From assembly GCF_009617755.1 (NCBI RefSeq), contig NZ_BGZH01000001.1:806001-870000 (forward strand): a stretch of DNA of 64,000 bases. Direction: 5' to 3'. The position numbers and the translations under genes are program-made. Below are positions 41,121-50,166 of the stretch, piece by piece. This DNA comes from Marinobacter salsuginis (lineage in GTDB: Bacteria; Pseudomonadota; Gammaproteobacteria; Pseudomonadales; Oleiphilaceae). The notes beneath the pieces were generated by a model. That model searched no databases, had not been told where the DNA came from, and saw only the letters and a list, made by a program, of their open reading frames with translations. Numbering within the stretch: the first letter of the stretch is position 1; every line of letters begins with the position of its first letter.

Positions 41121-41687
41121 TCAGAGCATGGTCCCGCCAATCACCAGAGCCCCCACCAGCACCAGACCAGCCACGATCAGGCCCATTTTCATTCCGGACG
41201 ACAACACTTGGGGGGCGTCGCCAACGGATTGATTGTTGTCCCGGTTGACCAGATTCTGATTCTGGCTGGAATTGCGTATTAGCTCGATCATTTTCTCGCA
41301 CTGATCCGATGTGAAAGAGGACGGCTCGAAGGATTCCAGACCCTGCTCATCGAGGAAGTTCCGGACATCCCGGGAGAGAGGCACATACTTCATAGACCAG
41401 TTGCTAAAGGTCCGGCTTGTGAGCGGCTCTTCGATGAGGGTCACGACATTCTTATGCCGCTCATCCTTCAGAATGCGATCGAAGGTCCTGCGCACCGCAT
41501 CTTCATCTCCTTCCAGATACTGGAAAAAGCGGTCATTGCCGTAATAAAGACCACCCACCAGTTGGTCTCTGGCGTTGTTTTTTCGGGAGGTCATCAGGAT
41601 TCGCGCAACGTGTGGCTCTACACCTTTTTCCACCGGCTTGGCTTCGAACGTGGCTTCACTGGCATAGGCCAGACGCATCAAGGACAT
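41121..41687 (-). CDS. BLUF-domain blue-light sensor with C-terminal membrane anchor
   Basis: The 188-residue protein has a BLUF domain (1-100) with the flavin-site residues in place: Tyr8 (LAYASE), Asn38 (SRKNNARDQLVG), Gln56 (FFQYLEG), Trp97 and Met99 (NWSMKY). These correspond to AppA Tyr21, Asn45, Gln63, Trp104 and Met106. A polar linker follows (about 105-165) and then a single hydrophobic helix at about 168-186 ending at the C-terminus, a tail-anchor topology. The ATG at 41687 has CGGAG in front; a TTG 15 bases upstream is the alternative. No effector domain or kinase is adjacent. Confidence 0.9.
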   Translation of the reverse strand: MSLMRLAYASEATFEAKPVEKGVEPHVARILMTSRKNNARDQLVGGLYYGNDRFFQYLEGDEDAVRRTFDRILKDERHKNVVTLIEEPLTSRTFSNWSMKYVPLSRDVRNFLDEQGLESFEPSSFTSDQCEKMIELIRNSSQNQNLVNRDNNQSVGDAPQVLSSGMKMGLIVAGLVLVGALVIGGTML

Positions 41688-41879
41688 AGCAACTCCGTAC
41701 AACAGGATAGACGTAAGATGAATCCAAGATACGTCTGAACGTGTCGTTATGGATCACAGTTCCGGGTGGCCACAAACCTGACAGGCCCGATCCGTAGATG
41801 AAAGGAGGCGCTTTTTCCGCTATCCTCGGCGCTCAAAACCAGGCCATCAGGCCATTCTCCGCCTCTCCCGGGTTTCGCC

Positions 41880-42497
41880 ATGCTCGACATCATCTACGTA
41901 CTTGAAATGATAGGAATCGTCGCCTTCGCGATTTCCGGCATGATCGTGGCGCGCTCCAAGAATATGGATCCTGTGGGCGTGTTTACCATCGGATTTATCA
42001 CGGCGCTAGGTGGCGGTACCCTTCGGGACCTGATCATGGACAACCACCCGCTCTACTGGATCAAGCATGAGGAACAGCCCATGCTGATTCTGGCGATGGC
42101 AATTGTCTTCAGTTACTGGAAACGGGCGGAGCGGCTTCGGGAGTCCAGAATCGTCTTTCCGGACGCCATCGGACTGGGAGTTTTTTCCATTCTGGGCGCC
42201 CAACTGGCCCTCGACCTGGGACACTCGTGGTTTGTAGCGTCTCTTCTCGGCGTCATGACCGGTACCTTTGGCGGCGCACTGCGAGACACTCTGTGCAACG
42301 AAGTGCCCTACATTTTCCGCAAAGACCAGATCTACGCATCCATTTCGTTTGCCGGTTGCTGGCTGTATTTCGTCTGCCAGTGGTTCCTGGACAACGAGGC
42401 CCTGCCTCTGACCATCGGACTGCTTTTCATCGTGATCGTGCGCATGCTGGCCGTGCGGTTTGATATCCGGCTCCAGCGGGATCCTAACAACAGCTAG
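41880..42497 (+). CDS. TRIC-type (UPF0126) cation channel family protein
   Basis: The 205-residue membrane protein has two related halves of three helices, each with the family glycine-rich motif (GFITALGGGTLRDLIMD and GVMTGTFGGALRDTLCNE), plus a seventh helix. The family includes YadS and the trimeric intracellular cation channel. The substrate is uncertain (monovalent cation or glycine exporter have been proposed). It stands alone. Confidence 0.87.
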   Translation: MLDIIYVLEMIGIVAFAISGMIVARSKNMDPVGVFTIGFITALGGGTLRDLIMDNHPLYWIKHEEQPMLILAMAIVFSYWKRAERLRESRIVFPDAIGLGVFSILGAQLALDLGHSWFVASLLGVMTGTFGGALRDTLCNEVPYIFRKDQIYASISFAGCWLYFVCQWFLDNEALPLTIGLLFIVIVRMLAVRFDIRLQRDPNNS

Positions 42498-42648
42498 CCC
42501 CATCGGCTGCTTGACGAACTGTCAATCATCCCTTGGCCTGAGGCGCATGAGTCGGTAATATTGCCGTTTTTTCACGCAATCCACGAATTCCGCTCAGACC
42601 AGAATCCCAAATACTAACTTTTAGCATCCTGTGAGGCAGACACCCGTC

Positions 42649-43947
42649 ATGCTTGAACGACTGTTCCAACTCCAGGCCCACGGCACCACCGTTCGTAAAG
42701 AAGTGGTTGCGGGCATTACCACCTTCCTGACCATGGCGTACATCATTGTGGTCAACCCGAGCATCCTGTCGTCTACCGGCATGGATTTCGGGGCTGTCTT
42801 CGTTGCTACCTGCCTTGCAGCCGTTATCGGCACCCTGATCATGGGATTGTGGGCCAACTACCCCATCGCCCTGGCGCCGGGTATGGGACTGAATGCCTTC
42901 TTCTCCTTTACGGTCGTTGGCAGCATGGGCTACAGCTGGCAGGTGGCGCTGGGGGCGGTGTTCATTTCCGGCTTCCTGTTTTTCCTGCTGAGCATTTTCA
43001 AGGTCCGTGAATGGATCATTAACAGCATCCCGATGTCCTTGCGGTTCGGCATTTCTGCCGGCATTGGTTTCTTTTTGGCCCTGATTGCGCTCAAGAACGC
43101 CGGTATTGTGGTGGATCACCCTGCAACTCTGGTTGGCCTTGGTGAAGTGAAGGTTGCCGAAAGCCTGCTGTTCTTTGGCGGCTTCGTGCTCATCTGCGCA
43201 CTGTCGTTCCGTCAGGTAACCGGCGCTGTCATGATTGGTATCATCGCGGTTACCGGCGTTGCCATGGCGCTGGGGATGGTGGAATACAAAGGCTTTGTTT
43301 CCGCGCCGCCCAGCCTGGCTCCCACTTTCATGCAGCTGGATCTGGCCGGTGCCCTGAACGTGGGCATGATCAGCGTTATTTTTGCGTTCCTGTTCGTTGA
43401 CCTGTTCGACACCTCCGGCACGCTCATAGGCGCTGCCCAGCGTGGCGGACTGCTGGACAAGGACGGCAAGCTGCCGCGCCTGGGCCGGGCCCTGATGTCC
43501 GATTCGGTCGCCACCATGTCCGGTGCTGCCCTCGGCACCTCGACCACCACCAGCTACATCGAATCAACGGCGGGTATTTCCGCTGGCGGGCGTACCGGCC
43601 TGACCGCTGCGGTTGTTGCCGCACTGTTCCTGGCGTGTTTGCTGCTGTCGCCCATTGCCAGCATCATTCCCGCCTACGCAACCGCTCCGGCACTACTCTA
43701 CGTTGCGGTTCTGATGGCCAGCGGCCTCAAACTGGTTGACTGGGATGACGTTACCGACGCGGCTCCGGCTGTGGTCACAGCCCTGATGATGCCGCTGACG
43801 TTCTCCATCGCAAACGGCATTGCCCTCGGGTTCATTACCTACGCCATCCTGAAGGCTCTGAGCGGCCGCTGGGCGGATTTGAACGCCAGCGTTGTTATTA
43901 TTGCTGTCGTCTTTGTTCTGAAATTCATTTTCCTGGATGCGGCCTGA
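42649..43947 (+). CDS. NCS2/AzgA-family purine permease
   Basis: The 432-residue transporter begins MLERLFQLQAHGTTVRKEVV and has the AzgA signatures GITTFLTMAYIIVVNP and ALAPGMGLNAFF, with DLFDTSGTLIGAAQRGG in the second half. It is predicted to import adenine, guanine or hypoxanthine by proton symport. GAGGCAG precedes the ATG. It is 30 bases upstream of apt, which would convert imported adenine to AMP. Confidence 0.9.
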   Translation: MLERLFQLQAHGTTVRKEVVAGITTFLTMAYIIVVNPSILSSTGMDFGAVFVATCLAAVIGTLIMGLWANYPIALAPGMGLNAFFSFTVVGSMGYSWQVALGAVFISGFLFFLLSIFKVREWIINSIPMSLRFGISAGIGFFLALIALKNAGIVVDHPATLVGLGEVKVAESLLFFGGFVLICALSFRQVTGAVMIGIIAVTGVAMALGMVEYKGFVSAPPSLAPTFMQLDLAGALNVGMISVIFAFLFVDLFDTSGTLIGAAQRGGLLDKDGKLPRLGRALMSDSVATMSGAALGTSTTTSYIESTAGISAGGRTGLTAAVVAALFLACLLLSPIASIIPAYATAPALLYVAVLMASGLKLVDWDDVTDAAPAVVTALMMPLTFSIANGIALGFITYAILKALSGRWADLNASVVIIAVVFVLKFIFLDAA

Positions 43948-43977
43948 TCCGCATCCAGAGCATTTACCGGAACGTTT

Positions 43978-44520
43978 ATGGATTATTTTTCTGAGAGCAT
44001 CAAAAAGGCGATTCGTACGGTGCCGGACTGGCCAAAGCCCGGCGTAGCCTTTCGTGATATCACCACGGTACTGCAGGACAAGACTGCATTCCGGAAGCTG
44101 ATTGATGCCTTCGTACACCGCTATCACGGCCACAAGATTGATGCGGTGGCAGCTGTGGACGCGCGCGGTTTCATCATCGGCTCAGCACTGGCCTACGAGC
44201 TCAACGCGTCCCTGGTACTGGTGCGAAAGAAGGGCAAGCTTCCCTTCGATACCCTGGTGGAAGACTACGAGCTTGAGTACGGCACCGCCTCCGTCGAACT
44301 GCACAAAGATGCCTTCAAGCCGGGCGATAATGTGGTATTAGTGGACGACCTGATTGCCACCGGCGGCACCATGCTGGCCGCGGCCCGGCTGATCCGCAGG
44401 ATCGGCGCCGAAATTGTGGAAGTGGCCGCCATGATTGATCTCCCGGATCTCGGCGGCTCCCGCAAGCTTCAGGAAGAGGGTCTTCAGGTTTATACTGTCT
44501 GCTCGTTTGAAGGGGATTAA
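43978..44520 (+). CDS. apt: Adenine phosphoribosyltransferase
   Basis: The 180-residue type I phosphoribosyltransferase has the PRPP-binding motif [20 protein letters not shown] (about 119-138) and the flexible loop region with [10 protein letters not shown]. It forms AMP from adenine and PRPP. Its position directly after a purine permease forms a coherent salvage unit. A FAH-family gene follows 23 bases later on the same strand. Confidence 0.95.
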   Translation: MDYFSESIKKAIRTVPDWPKPGVAFRDITTVLQDKTAFRKLIDAFVHRYHGHKIDAVAAVDARGFIIGSALAYELNASLVLVRKKGKLPFDTLVEDYELEYGTASVELHKDAFKPGDNVVLVDDLIATGGTMLAAARLIRRIGAEIVEVAAMIDLPDLGGSRKLQEEGLQVYTVCSFEGD

Positions 44521-44543
44521 CCGAACGTGGACAGGGGGCAGCC

Positions 44544-45206
44544 ATGCCGGATTACCAACATCACTGGAAAGACGGCACTTCGATTCACCTGCCGTTAGGC
44601 AAGATCGTCTGTGTTGGCCGCAACTACGCGGAGCATGCAAAGGAACTGAACAATCCGGTGCCCGACGAGCCCCTGCTGTTCATCAAACCCTCCACCTCGG
44701 CCGTCCATATCACCCGCCCCCTGAGAATTCCGGCAGACCAGGGGGAGGTCCACTATGAAACCGAACTGGCCGTTCTCATTGGCCGCCCTCTGACCAACGC
44801 ATCCGCCAGCCAGGCCGAAGCCGCAATACTCGGGTATGGCCTGGCGCTGGACCTGACCCTCCGTGATCTGCAAACCCGGCTCAAAGAGAAAGGGCAGCCA
44901 TGGGAGCGCGCCAAGGGGTTCGATGGAGCCTGTCCCCTGTCACCGTTCATCTCGGCTGACAAACTCGCCGTGGACAACATTCACTTTACCCTGGATATCG
45001 ACGGGCACCGCCAGCAAACCGGTGACACCCGGGATATGCTGAATCCCATTGTGCCGTTAATTGCCCACATCAGCGGCCAGTTCACCCTGCTTCCCGGCGA
45101 TGTCGTGCTTACGGGTACGCCAAAGGGCGTTGGCCCGTTGGTCTCGGGCCAGACCCTGTCACTTGAACTGGAAGACCTGCTGTTCGTGGAGACCAAAGTG
45201 GTTTAA
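44544..45206 (+). CDS. Fumarylacetoacetate hydrolase (FAH)-family protein
   Basis: The 220-residue protein has the FAH fold signatures KIVCVGRNYAEHAKELNNPV and the metal-binding VHYETELAVLIGRPL with the later KGFDGACPLSP and LTGTPKGVGPL. This short single-domain type includes acylpyruvases and oxaloacetate decarboxylases such as YcgM/FAHD1. The exact substrate is not resolvable here. GGGGGCAG precedes the ATG. Confidence 0.88.
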   Translation: MPDYQHHWKDGTSIHLPLGKIVCVGRNYAEHAKELNNPVPDEPLLFIKPSTSAVHITRPLRIPADQGEVHYETELAVLIGRPLTNASASQAEAAILGYGLALDLTLRDLQTRLKEKGQPWERAKGFDGACPLSPFISADKLAVDNIHFTLDIDGHRQQTGDTRDMLNPIVPLIAHISGQFTLLPGDVVLTGTPKGVGPLVSGQTLSLELEDLLFVETKVV

Positions 45207-45246
45207 CGTGCAGGACCGGCTAAACCCAAATCCGGTCAAAGGCGTA

Positions 45247-46584
45247 ATGGTATTTATGGCAAAGAAACCGGTTACCTCCCGACGTGGTCGCTTCTTCAAG
45301 CTCGCTGGCATGACTGCTTCCGTGGCAGGCCAGTATGCGGGTCAGCGCGCTCGCAGGCTTTTTCGCTCGGAGAACGACGAAGGCGCCCAGAGTGAAAGCT
45401 ATACCCGCATGGCCGGGCAGATAGCCGACACCCTCGGGGAGCTCAAGGGTGCCGTGATGAAAGTCGGTCAGATTGCCTCCCAGACGCAGGATTTTCTGCC
45501 CCGGGAATTCTCGGAAGCCCTGGAAAAGCTGCAGAAAGAAGCGCCACCAATGCCGTTCGAGGTGATCGTGGAGCAGATCGAATCCGAGCTCGGGAAGCCG
45601 GTCTCCGAATTGTTCGAGTACCTCCAGGAAAAGCCTTACGCGGCCGCATCCATCGGTCAGGTGCACCGTGCCCGCCTGCACGATGGCACCGATGTGATCG
45701 TCAAGGTCCAGTATCCCGGCGTAGACGAATCCTGCGACTCGGACCTGAAACAGCTGAGAATGACGCTCAAACTCGGCGGCCTGCTGAAAATGCCAAAGGA
45801 ATCCGTGGACAAGCTGTTCGCAGAAATCCGGGAACGCCTGAAAGAAGAGCTGGATTACGAAAACGAGGCCCGGAACATCGAGCTGTTCCGCAAGTTCCAC
45901 GACCAACAGCCCTGGGTCCTGATCCCGGCGGTCATTCCCGGCCATTCCACCCGGCGGGTGCTGACCATGGAACTGGTCGAGGGCGATCACGTCAGCAAGG
46001 TCACCCGGGAGCAATACGATCAGGACACCGTCAACCTGATCGGCCATCGCATCTTCACCCTCATGGCGGACCAGCTATTCCGGTTCCAGTGCATCCACGG
46101 CGATCCCCACGCCGGCAACTTCGCCTACCGACCGGACGGCTCCATCATCATGTACGACTTCGGCTGCGTGAAAAAACTCAAGCCGGAGATCGTCGAAGCC
46201 TACCGCAACGCCCTCGTGGCCGCGCTTGATGAAGACTATGAGGCCCTGGACCGCTACCTGATCGACCTCGGCGCGCGGGTGGGAAGCCAGCCAGCCGTGG
46301 ATGAAGCCTACTACGCCATGTGGCGGGACATACTCGTGGTGCCTTTCGAGCAGCGCGACCAGCCCTACGATTTCGCGGAAGCCGACATTCACAAACGCGT
46401 CGCTGAAAAAACCAGCACAGTGTTTAAATACCTGGACTATTTCAAACCACCCGTAGAGAGCATTTTCATTGACCGAATGATTGCCGGTCATTACTGGATG
46501 CTGAAAAGGCTGGGGGTTCAGGCGGCATTTCGGTCAGAGCTCGAGAAATACCTTAAAGCCTCAGAGACCTCTGCCCGAGGATGA
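45247..46584 (+). CDS. ABC1/UbiB-family atypical kinase-like protein
   Basis: The 445-residue protein has the ABC1 family motifs: KxGQ in GAVMKVGQIASQ, the alanine-rich nucleotide loop AAASIGQVHRARL, the ExD-like region and the catalytic GDPHAGNF and YDFGCVK. The family is linked to ubiquinone synthesis and membrane lipid homeostasis. It lacks the C-terminal membrane helices of true UbiB. The first ATG (45247) is chosen, though ATG 45256 and a GTG at 45209 are possible. It converges on the sirtuin gene. Confidence 0.88.
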   Translation: MVFMAKKPVTSRRGRFFKLAGMTASVAGQYAGQRARRLFRSENDEGAQSESYTRMAGQIADTLGELKGAVMKVGQIASQTQDFLPREFSEALEKLQKEAPPMPFEVIVEQIESELGKPVSELFEYLQEKPYAAASIGQVHRARLHDGTDVIVKVQYPGVDESCDSDLKQLRMTLKLGGLLKMPKESVDKLFAEIRERLKEELDYENEARNIELFRKFHDQQPWVLIPAVIPGHSTRRVLTMELVEGDHVSKVTREQYDQDTVNLIGHRIFTLMADQLFRFQCIHGDPHAGNFAYRPDGSIIMYDFGCVKKLKPEIVEAYRNALVAALDEDYEALDRYLIDLGARVGSQPAVDEAYYAMWRDILVVPFEQRDQPYDFAEADIHKRVAEKTSTVFKYLDYFKPPVESIFIDRMIAGHYWMLKRLGVQAAFRSELEKYLKASETSARG

Positions 46585-46602
46585 GGCGCGAGAAACGGAG
46601 GG

Positions 46603-47280
46603 TCACTTCAGGCTATCAACCCACTCGGCCACACCCTCGGCAGCCCCCTTGCGAATGACCCGGGCACGGGACACCGAAGCGGGCTCTCCCGGGTCGACGA
46701 CCGTGATGGGCACGTCCATGTCCACCTCATACACCAGCCCCGCGGCCGGATAGACCTGGAGCGACGTCCCTACGATCAACAGATGATCGGCGGTGCGCAC
46801 AATGTCGGCGGCCTTTTCCAACATGGGAACTTCCTCACCGAACCAGACGATGTGGGGGCGAAGCTGGGCGCCGCGGTCACAGGTGTCGCCCGGATTGATA
46901 TCACGATAACCAATGTCGTAAACCAGCTCCGGATACCTTGAACTACGGGCCTTGGTGAGCTCGCCGTGAAGATGAATGACGTTGCTGGCGCCACCCCGTT
47001 CGTGGAGATCGTCCACGTTCTGGGTGATCACCGTTACCCGGTACCGCTTTTCCAGCTCTGCCAGCAGGCGATGGGCCTGGTTGGGCTGGGCGGATTCCAG
47101 CTGGCGCCGGCGGTCGTTGTAGAACCTCAGCACCAGCTCCTGATTCCGGGCAAACGCCTCGGGCGTGGCCACATCGTACACACTGTGCTGCTCCCACAGC
47201 CCGCCGTTGTCACGGAATGTGGAGAGGCCGCTCTCGGCGCTGATACCTGCGCCTGTCAGTACAACGATGTGGTCCTGCAT
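46603..47280 (-). CDS. cobB: NAD-dependent protein deacylase (sirtuin, CobB class) lacking zinc cysteines
   Basis: The 225-residue sirtuin has GAGISAESGLSTFRD, TQNVDDLHERGG and the catalytic His105 in HLHGEL. Tyr54 and Arg57 (RFYNDRRRQL) match the tyrosine-arginine pair that lets class III sirtuins remove succinyl and malonyl groups. The zinc-binding cysteines seen in Escherichia coli CobB are missing; only Cys134 remains in that region. The ATG overlaps the stop of the upstream FAD-dependent dehydrogenase (TGATG), so the two are coupled. Confidence 0.9.
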   Translation of the reverse strand: MQDHIVVLTGAGISAESGLSTFRDNGGLWEQHSVYDVATPEAFARNQELVLRFYNDRRRQLESAQPNQAHRLLAELEKRYRVTVITQNVDDLHERGGASNVIHLHGELTKARSSRYPELVYDIGYRDINPGDTCDRGAQLRPHIVWFGEEVPMLEKAADIVRTADHLLIVGTSLQVYPAAGLVYEVDMDVPITVVDPGEPASVSRARVIRKGAAEGVAEWVDSLK

Positions 47281-48683
47281 CAGTCGAAAATCTTGCCGGG
47301 GTTCATGATGCCGTTGGGATCGAATACCTTTTTAATACCTCTCAGGTAAGCAATCTCCGCCTCACTGCGTGTGTATTGAAGATAGGGCTTCTTGGTCATA
47401 CCCACACCGTGCTCGGCTGACACACTGCCCTGGTAGCGCTCGACAATCTCGAACACCCATTTGTTAACCTGCTGGCACTTTTCGAAAAAGTCCTCGTTGG
47501 CCATATCTTCCGGCTTGAGGATATTGAGGTGCAGGTTGCCATCGCCGATGTGCCCGAACCAGATAATCTCGAAATCCGGATAGTGCTCGGTAACCACGGC
47601 GTCGATTTCCTGCAGGAAACCCGGCACCTTGGAGACCACCACGGAGATGTCATTCTTGTAGGGCGTGCGGGGCGCGATGGATTCGGAGATGCGCTCGCGC
47701 AACTGCCACAGATTCTGGGCCTGAGTTTCGCTCTGGCTGACCACACCATCGAGCACCCAGCCGTTCTCCACACATTGCTCAAACAGGGTCATGGCGTCGT
47801 CCATCACCTGGTCGGAGACAGACTCGAACTCCAGCAAAGCGTAGTAAGGCGCCTCGGTTTCGAACGGCGCCTGCACCTGGCCATGGGCCAGCACGTGCCC
47901 CATGGCCTGATGAGAGAAAAACTCATAGGCGGTGAGGTCGATCTTTTTCTGGAAAGTCTGCAGCACGTCCATGGTGTTGGTCAGGTCGTTCAACCCCAAC
48001 ACCAGTACGGTCAGGTTATCCGGCTTGCGGGACAGCTTCATGGTCGCTTCCGTGATAACGCCCAGTGTCCCCTCAGCACCAATAAACAGATGACGCAAAT
48101 CGTAGCCGGTATTGTTTTTTTCCAGGTCCTTGTTCAGATCCAGGATATCGCCCTTGCCAGTGACTACCTTGAGCCCGGCCACCCAGTCCCGGCTCATGCC
48201 ATAACGGATCACCTTTATGCCGCCCGCGTTCGTCGAGAGGTTGCCCCCCAGTTGGCTGGAACCGGCAGAGGCAAAATCTACCGGGTAATAAAGGTCATTT
48301 TCTTCAGCAAAATTCTGGAGCTGCTCGGTCACAACGCCCGCCTGACAGCGAACCACTCGATCACTGGCGTTGAAATCCAGGATCTGGTTCATGTTGTCGA
48401 ACGCCACAACCACTTCACCATTGGCGGCCACGGCACCGGCACTCAGACCTGTCCGGCCGCCGGAAGGCACCAACGCCACCTGATTCTCGTTTGCGAACTT
48501 CACCAGCGCCTGCACCTGCTCTGTGGTCTTGGGCAAGGCAATCGCCAAAGGTTTGGGTGGGTAGATCTTGGTCCAGTCCTTGCCATAGGTATCCAGATCT
48601 GCCGGGTCGGTCAGCACCTTGCCGGGTGCATCGCCAGTAGCCATCAGGTCTTTGAGGGAAGCAATGATCTGTTCAGAATTCAT
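47280..48683 (-). CDS. FAD-linked D-2-hydroxyglutarate dehydrogenase-like oxidase
   Basis: The 467-residue flavoprotein of the GlcD/D2HGDH family has the PCMH FAD-binding domain (VALVPSGGRTGLSAGAVA and PVDFASAGSSQLGGNLSTN) and the C-terminal metal-site motif WFGHIGDGNLHLNI with SAEHGVG. SerA is known to make D-2-hydroxyglutarate from 2-oxoglutarate, and in Pseudomonas a D-2-hydroxyglutarate dehydrogenase recycles it. Here the gene lies back to back with serA, supporting that role; D-lactate or glycolate oxidation is the alternative. It precedes the sirtuin by one overlapping base. Confidence 0.83.
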   Translation of the reverse strand: MNSEQIIASLKDLMATGDAPGKVLTDPADLDTYGKDWTKIYPPKPLAIALPKTTEQVQALVKFANENQVALVPSGGRTGLSAGAVAANGEVVVAFDNMNQILDFNASDRVVRCQAGVVTEQLQNFAEENDLYYPVDFASAGSSQLGGNLSTNAGGIKVIRYGMSRDWVAGLKVVTGKGDILDLNKDLEKNNTGYDLRHLFIGAEGTLGVITEATMKLSRKPDNLTVLVLGLNDLTNTMDVLQTFQKKIDLTAYEFFSHQAMGHVLAHGQVQAPFETEAPYYALLEFESVSDQVMDDAMTLFEQCVENGWVLDGVVSQSETQAQNLWQLRERISESIAPRTPYKNDISVVVSKVPGFLQEIDAVVTEHYPDFEIIWFGHIGDGNLHLNILKPEDMANEDFFEKCQQVNKWVFEIVERYQGSVSAEHGVGMTKKPYLQYTRSEAEIAYLRGIKKVFDPNGIMNPGKIFD

Positions 48684-48784
48684 GGGCTATTCGGTCTCGT
48701 CAGGTTTCGGCCGGAGCATCCTGCAACAGGAGTCACAGACAGTTGATTCAGGCAAACCGGCGCGCTGTGAAAATCTGCGTTTAT

Positions 48785-48795
48785 GGTATCATACC
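48785..48795. promoter_or_regulatory. Inverted repeat in the divergent D2HGDH-serA promoter region
   Basis: GGTAT-C-ATACC is a perfect 5-1-5 inverted repeat lying in the 190-base gap between the two divergent genes. It may be a small operator or part of a promoter. The evidence is the symmetry only. Confidence 0.25.
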
Positions 48796-48873
48796 GGCCC
48801 TGTTCTGTGAGCCAGCCCCGACGATCACTGGCCACAGGTCATTTCACGTGACGAAAGGTTCGGAAGCAAGCCC

Positions 48874-50103
48874 ATGTCAAATACGTCTCTTGAGAAGAGC
48901 AAAATCCGTATCCTGCTGCTGGAAGGCGTCCATCAATCTGCCATTGATACCCTGAACGCTGCGGGCTATACCAACATCGAGTACCTGTCTCACTCGCTGG
49001 CCGAGGAAGAGCTGATTGAGAAAATTGCCGATGCGCACTTCATCGGTATCCGCTCGCGCACCCAGCTGACAGAGAAAGTATTTGAAGCCGCCAACAAGCT
49101 GGTGGCCGTGGGTTGTTTCTGTATCGGTACCAACCAGGTGGATCTCCAGGCAGCCACCCGGCGCGGCATTGCCGTATTCAACGCGCCCTTCTCCAACACC
49201 CGGAGCGTTGCCGAACTGGTTCTGGCCCAGGCCATTCTGCTCCTGCGTGGTGTTCCAGAGAAAAACGCCAAAGCCCATCGCGGCGAATGGCTGAAGTCCG
49301 CCAAGGACAGCTACGAAATCCGCGGCAAGAAGCTGGGCATCATCGGCTACGGCAACATCGGCACCCAGTTCAGTGTCCTGGCCGAGGGCCTGGGCATGGA
49401 TGTGTATTTCTACGATGTAGTGTCAAAGCTGTCGATCGGTAACGCCACTCAGGTGGGCACGCTCCAGGAGCTGCTCAACATTGCCGACGTGGTCAGCCTG
49501 CACGTGCCGGAAACACCGGCCACCAAGTACATGTTCAAGGCCGAGCAGTTTGCCCAGATGAAGCCCGGCAGCATTCTGATGAATGCCTCCCGTGGCACGG
49601 TTGTCGACATTGATGCCCTGGCCGACGCTCTGCGCAGTGGCAAACTGCTGGGCGCCGCCATCGACGTATTCCCGGTGGAACCCAAATCCAACGATGAGGA
49701 GTTTGTGTCTCCGCTACGGGAATTCGATAACGTGATCCTGACCCCGCACGTGGGCGGCTCCACCATCGAAGCCCAGGAGAACATCGGTCGGGAAGTGGCG
49801 GAAAAACTGGCCATGTACAGCGACAACGGCACGTCTGTTTCGTCCGTGAACTTCCCGGAAGTGGCGCTGCCGTCACACCCCAACCAGCACCGCCTGCTGC
49901 ACATCCACGAGAACGTGCCGGGCGTGATGTCCGAAATCAACCAGGTATTCTCGGAGAACGGCATCAACGTCTGCGGTCAGTACCTGCAAACCAAGGAAGA
50001 CATTGGTTACGTGGTTGTGGATGTGAACAAAGAATACGGCGAGCTGGCGCTGGAAAAGCTGCTCAAAGTGAAGGGAACGATTCGCTGCCGCGTCCTGTTC
50101 TGA
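48874..50103 (+). CDS. serA: D-3-phosphoglycerate dehydrogenase
   Basis: The 409-residue enzyme has a Rossmann motif GIIGYGNIGTQFSVLAEGLG, the catalytic-domain segments GCFCIGTNQVDL, NASRGTVVDIDAL and HVGGSTIEAQENI, and a C-terminal ACT domain (RLLHIHENVPGVMSEINQVF). The ACT domain is the site of serine feedback in this family. It opens serine synthesis; serB in this window closes it. A strong terminator follows. Confidence 0.96.
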   Translation: MSNTSLEKSKIRILLLEGVHQSAIDTLNAAGYTNIEYLSHSLAEEELIEKIADAHFIGIRSRTQLTEKVFEAANKLVAVGCFCIGTNQVDLQAATRRGIAVFNAPFSNTRSVAELVLAQAILLLRGVPEKNAKAHRGEWLKSAKDSYEIRGKKLGIIGYGNIGTQFSVLAEGLGMDVYFYDVVSKLSIGNATQVGTLQELLNIADVVSLHVPETPATKYMFKAEQFAQMKPGSILMNASRGTVVDIDALADALRSGKLLGAAIDVFPVEPKSNDEEFVSPLREFDNVILTPHVGGSTIEAQENIGREVAEKLAMYSDNGTSVSSVNFPEVALPSHPNQHRLLHIHENVPGVMSEINQVFSENGINVCGQYLQTKEDIGYVVVDVNKEYGELALEKLLKVKGTIRCRVLF

Positions 50104-50118
50104 TTCATGGCCTGAGAC

Positions 50119-50147
50119 AAAAACCGGAGCATTTGCTCCGGTTTTTT
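50119..50147. terminator. Bidirectional rho-independent terminator after serA
   Basis: ACCGGAGC (50123-50130), loop ATTT, GCTCCGGT (50135-50142), with A-run before and T-run after (50142-50147). It works in both directions and lies between convergent serA and the OmpA-family gene. Confidence 0.93.
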
Positions 50148-50166
50148 ATGGCCTTAGAACAGCGAC

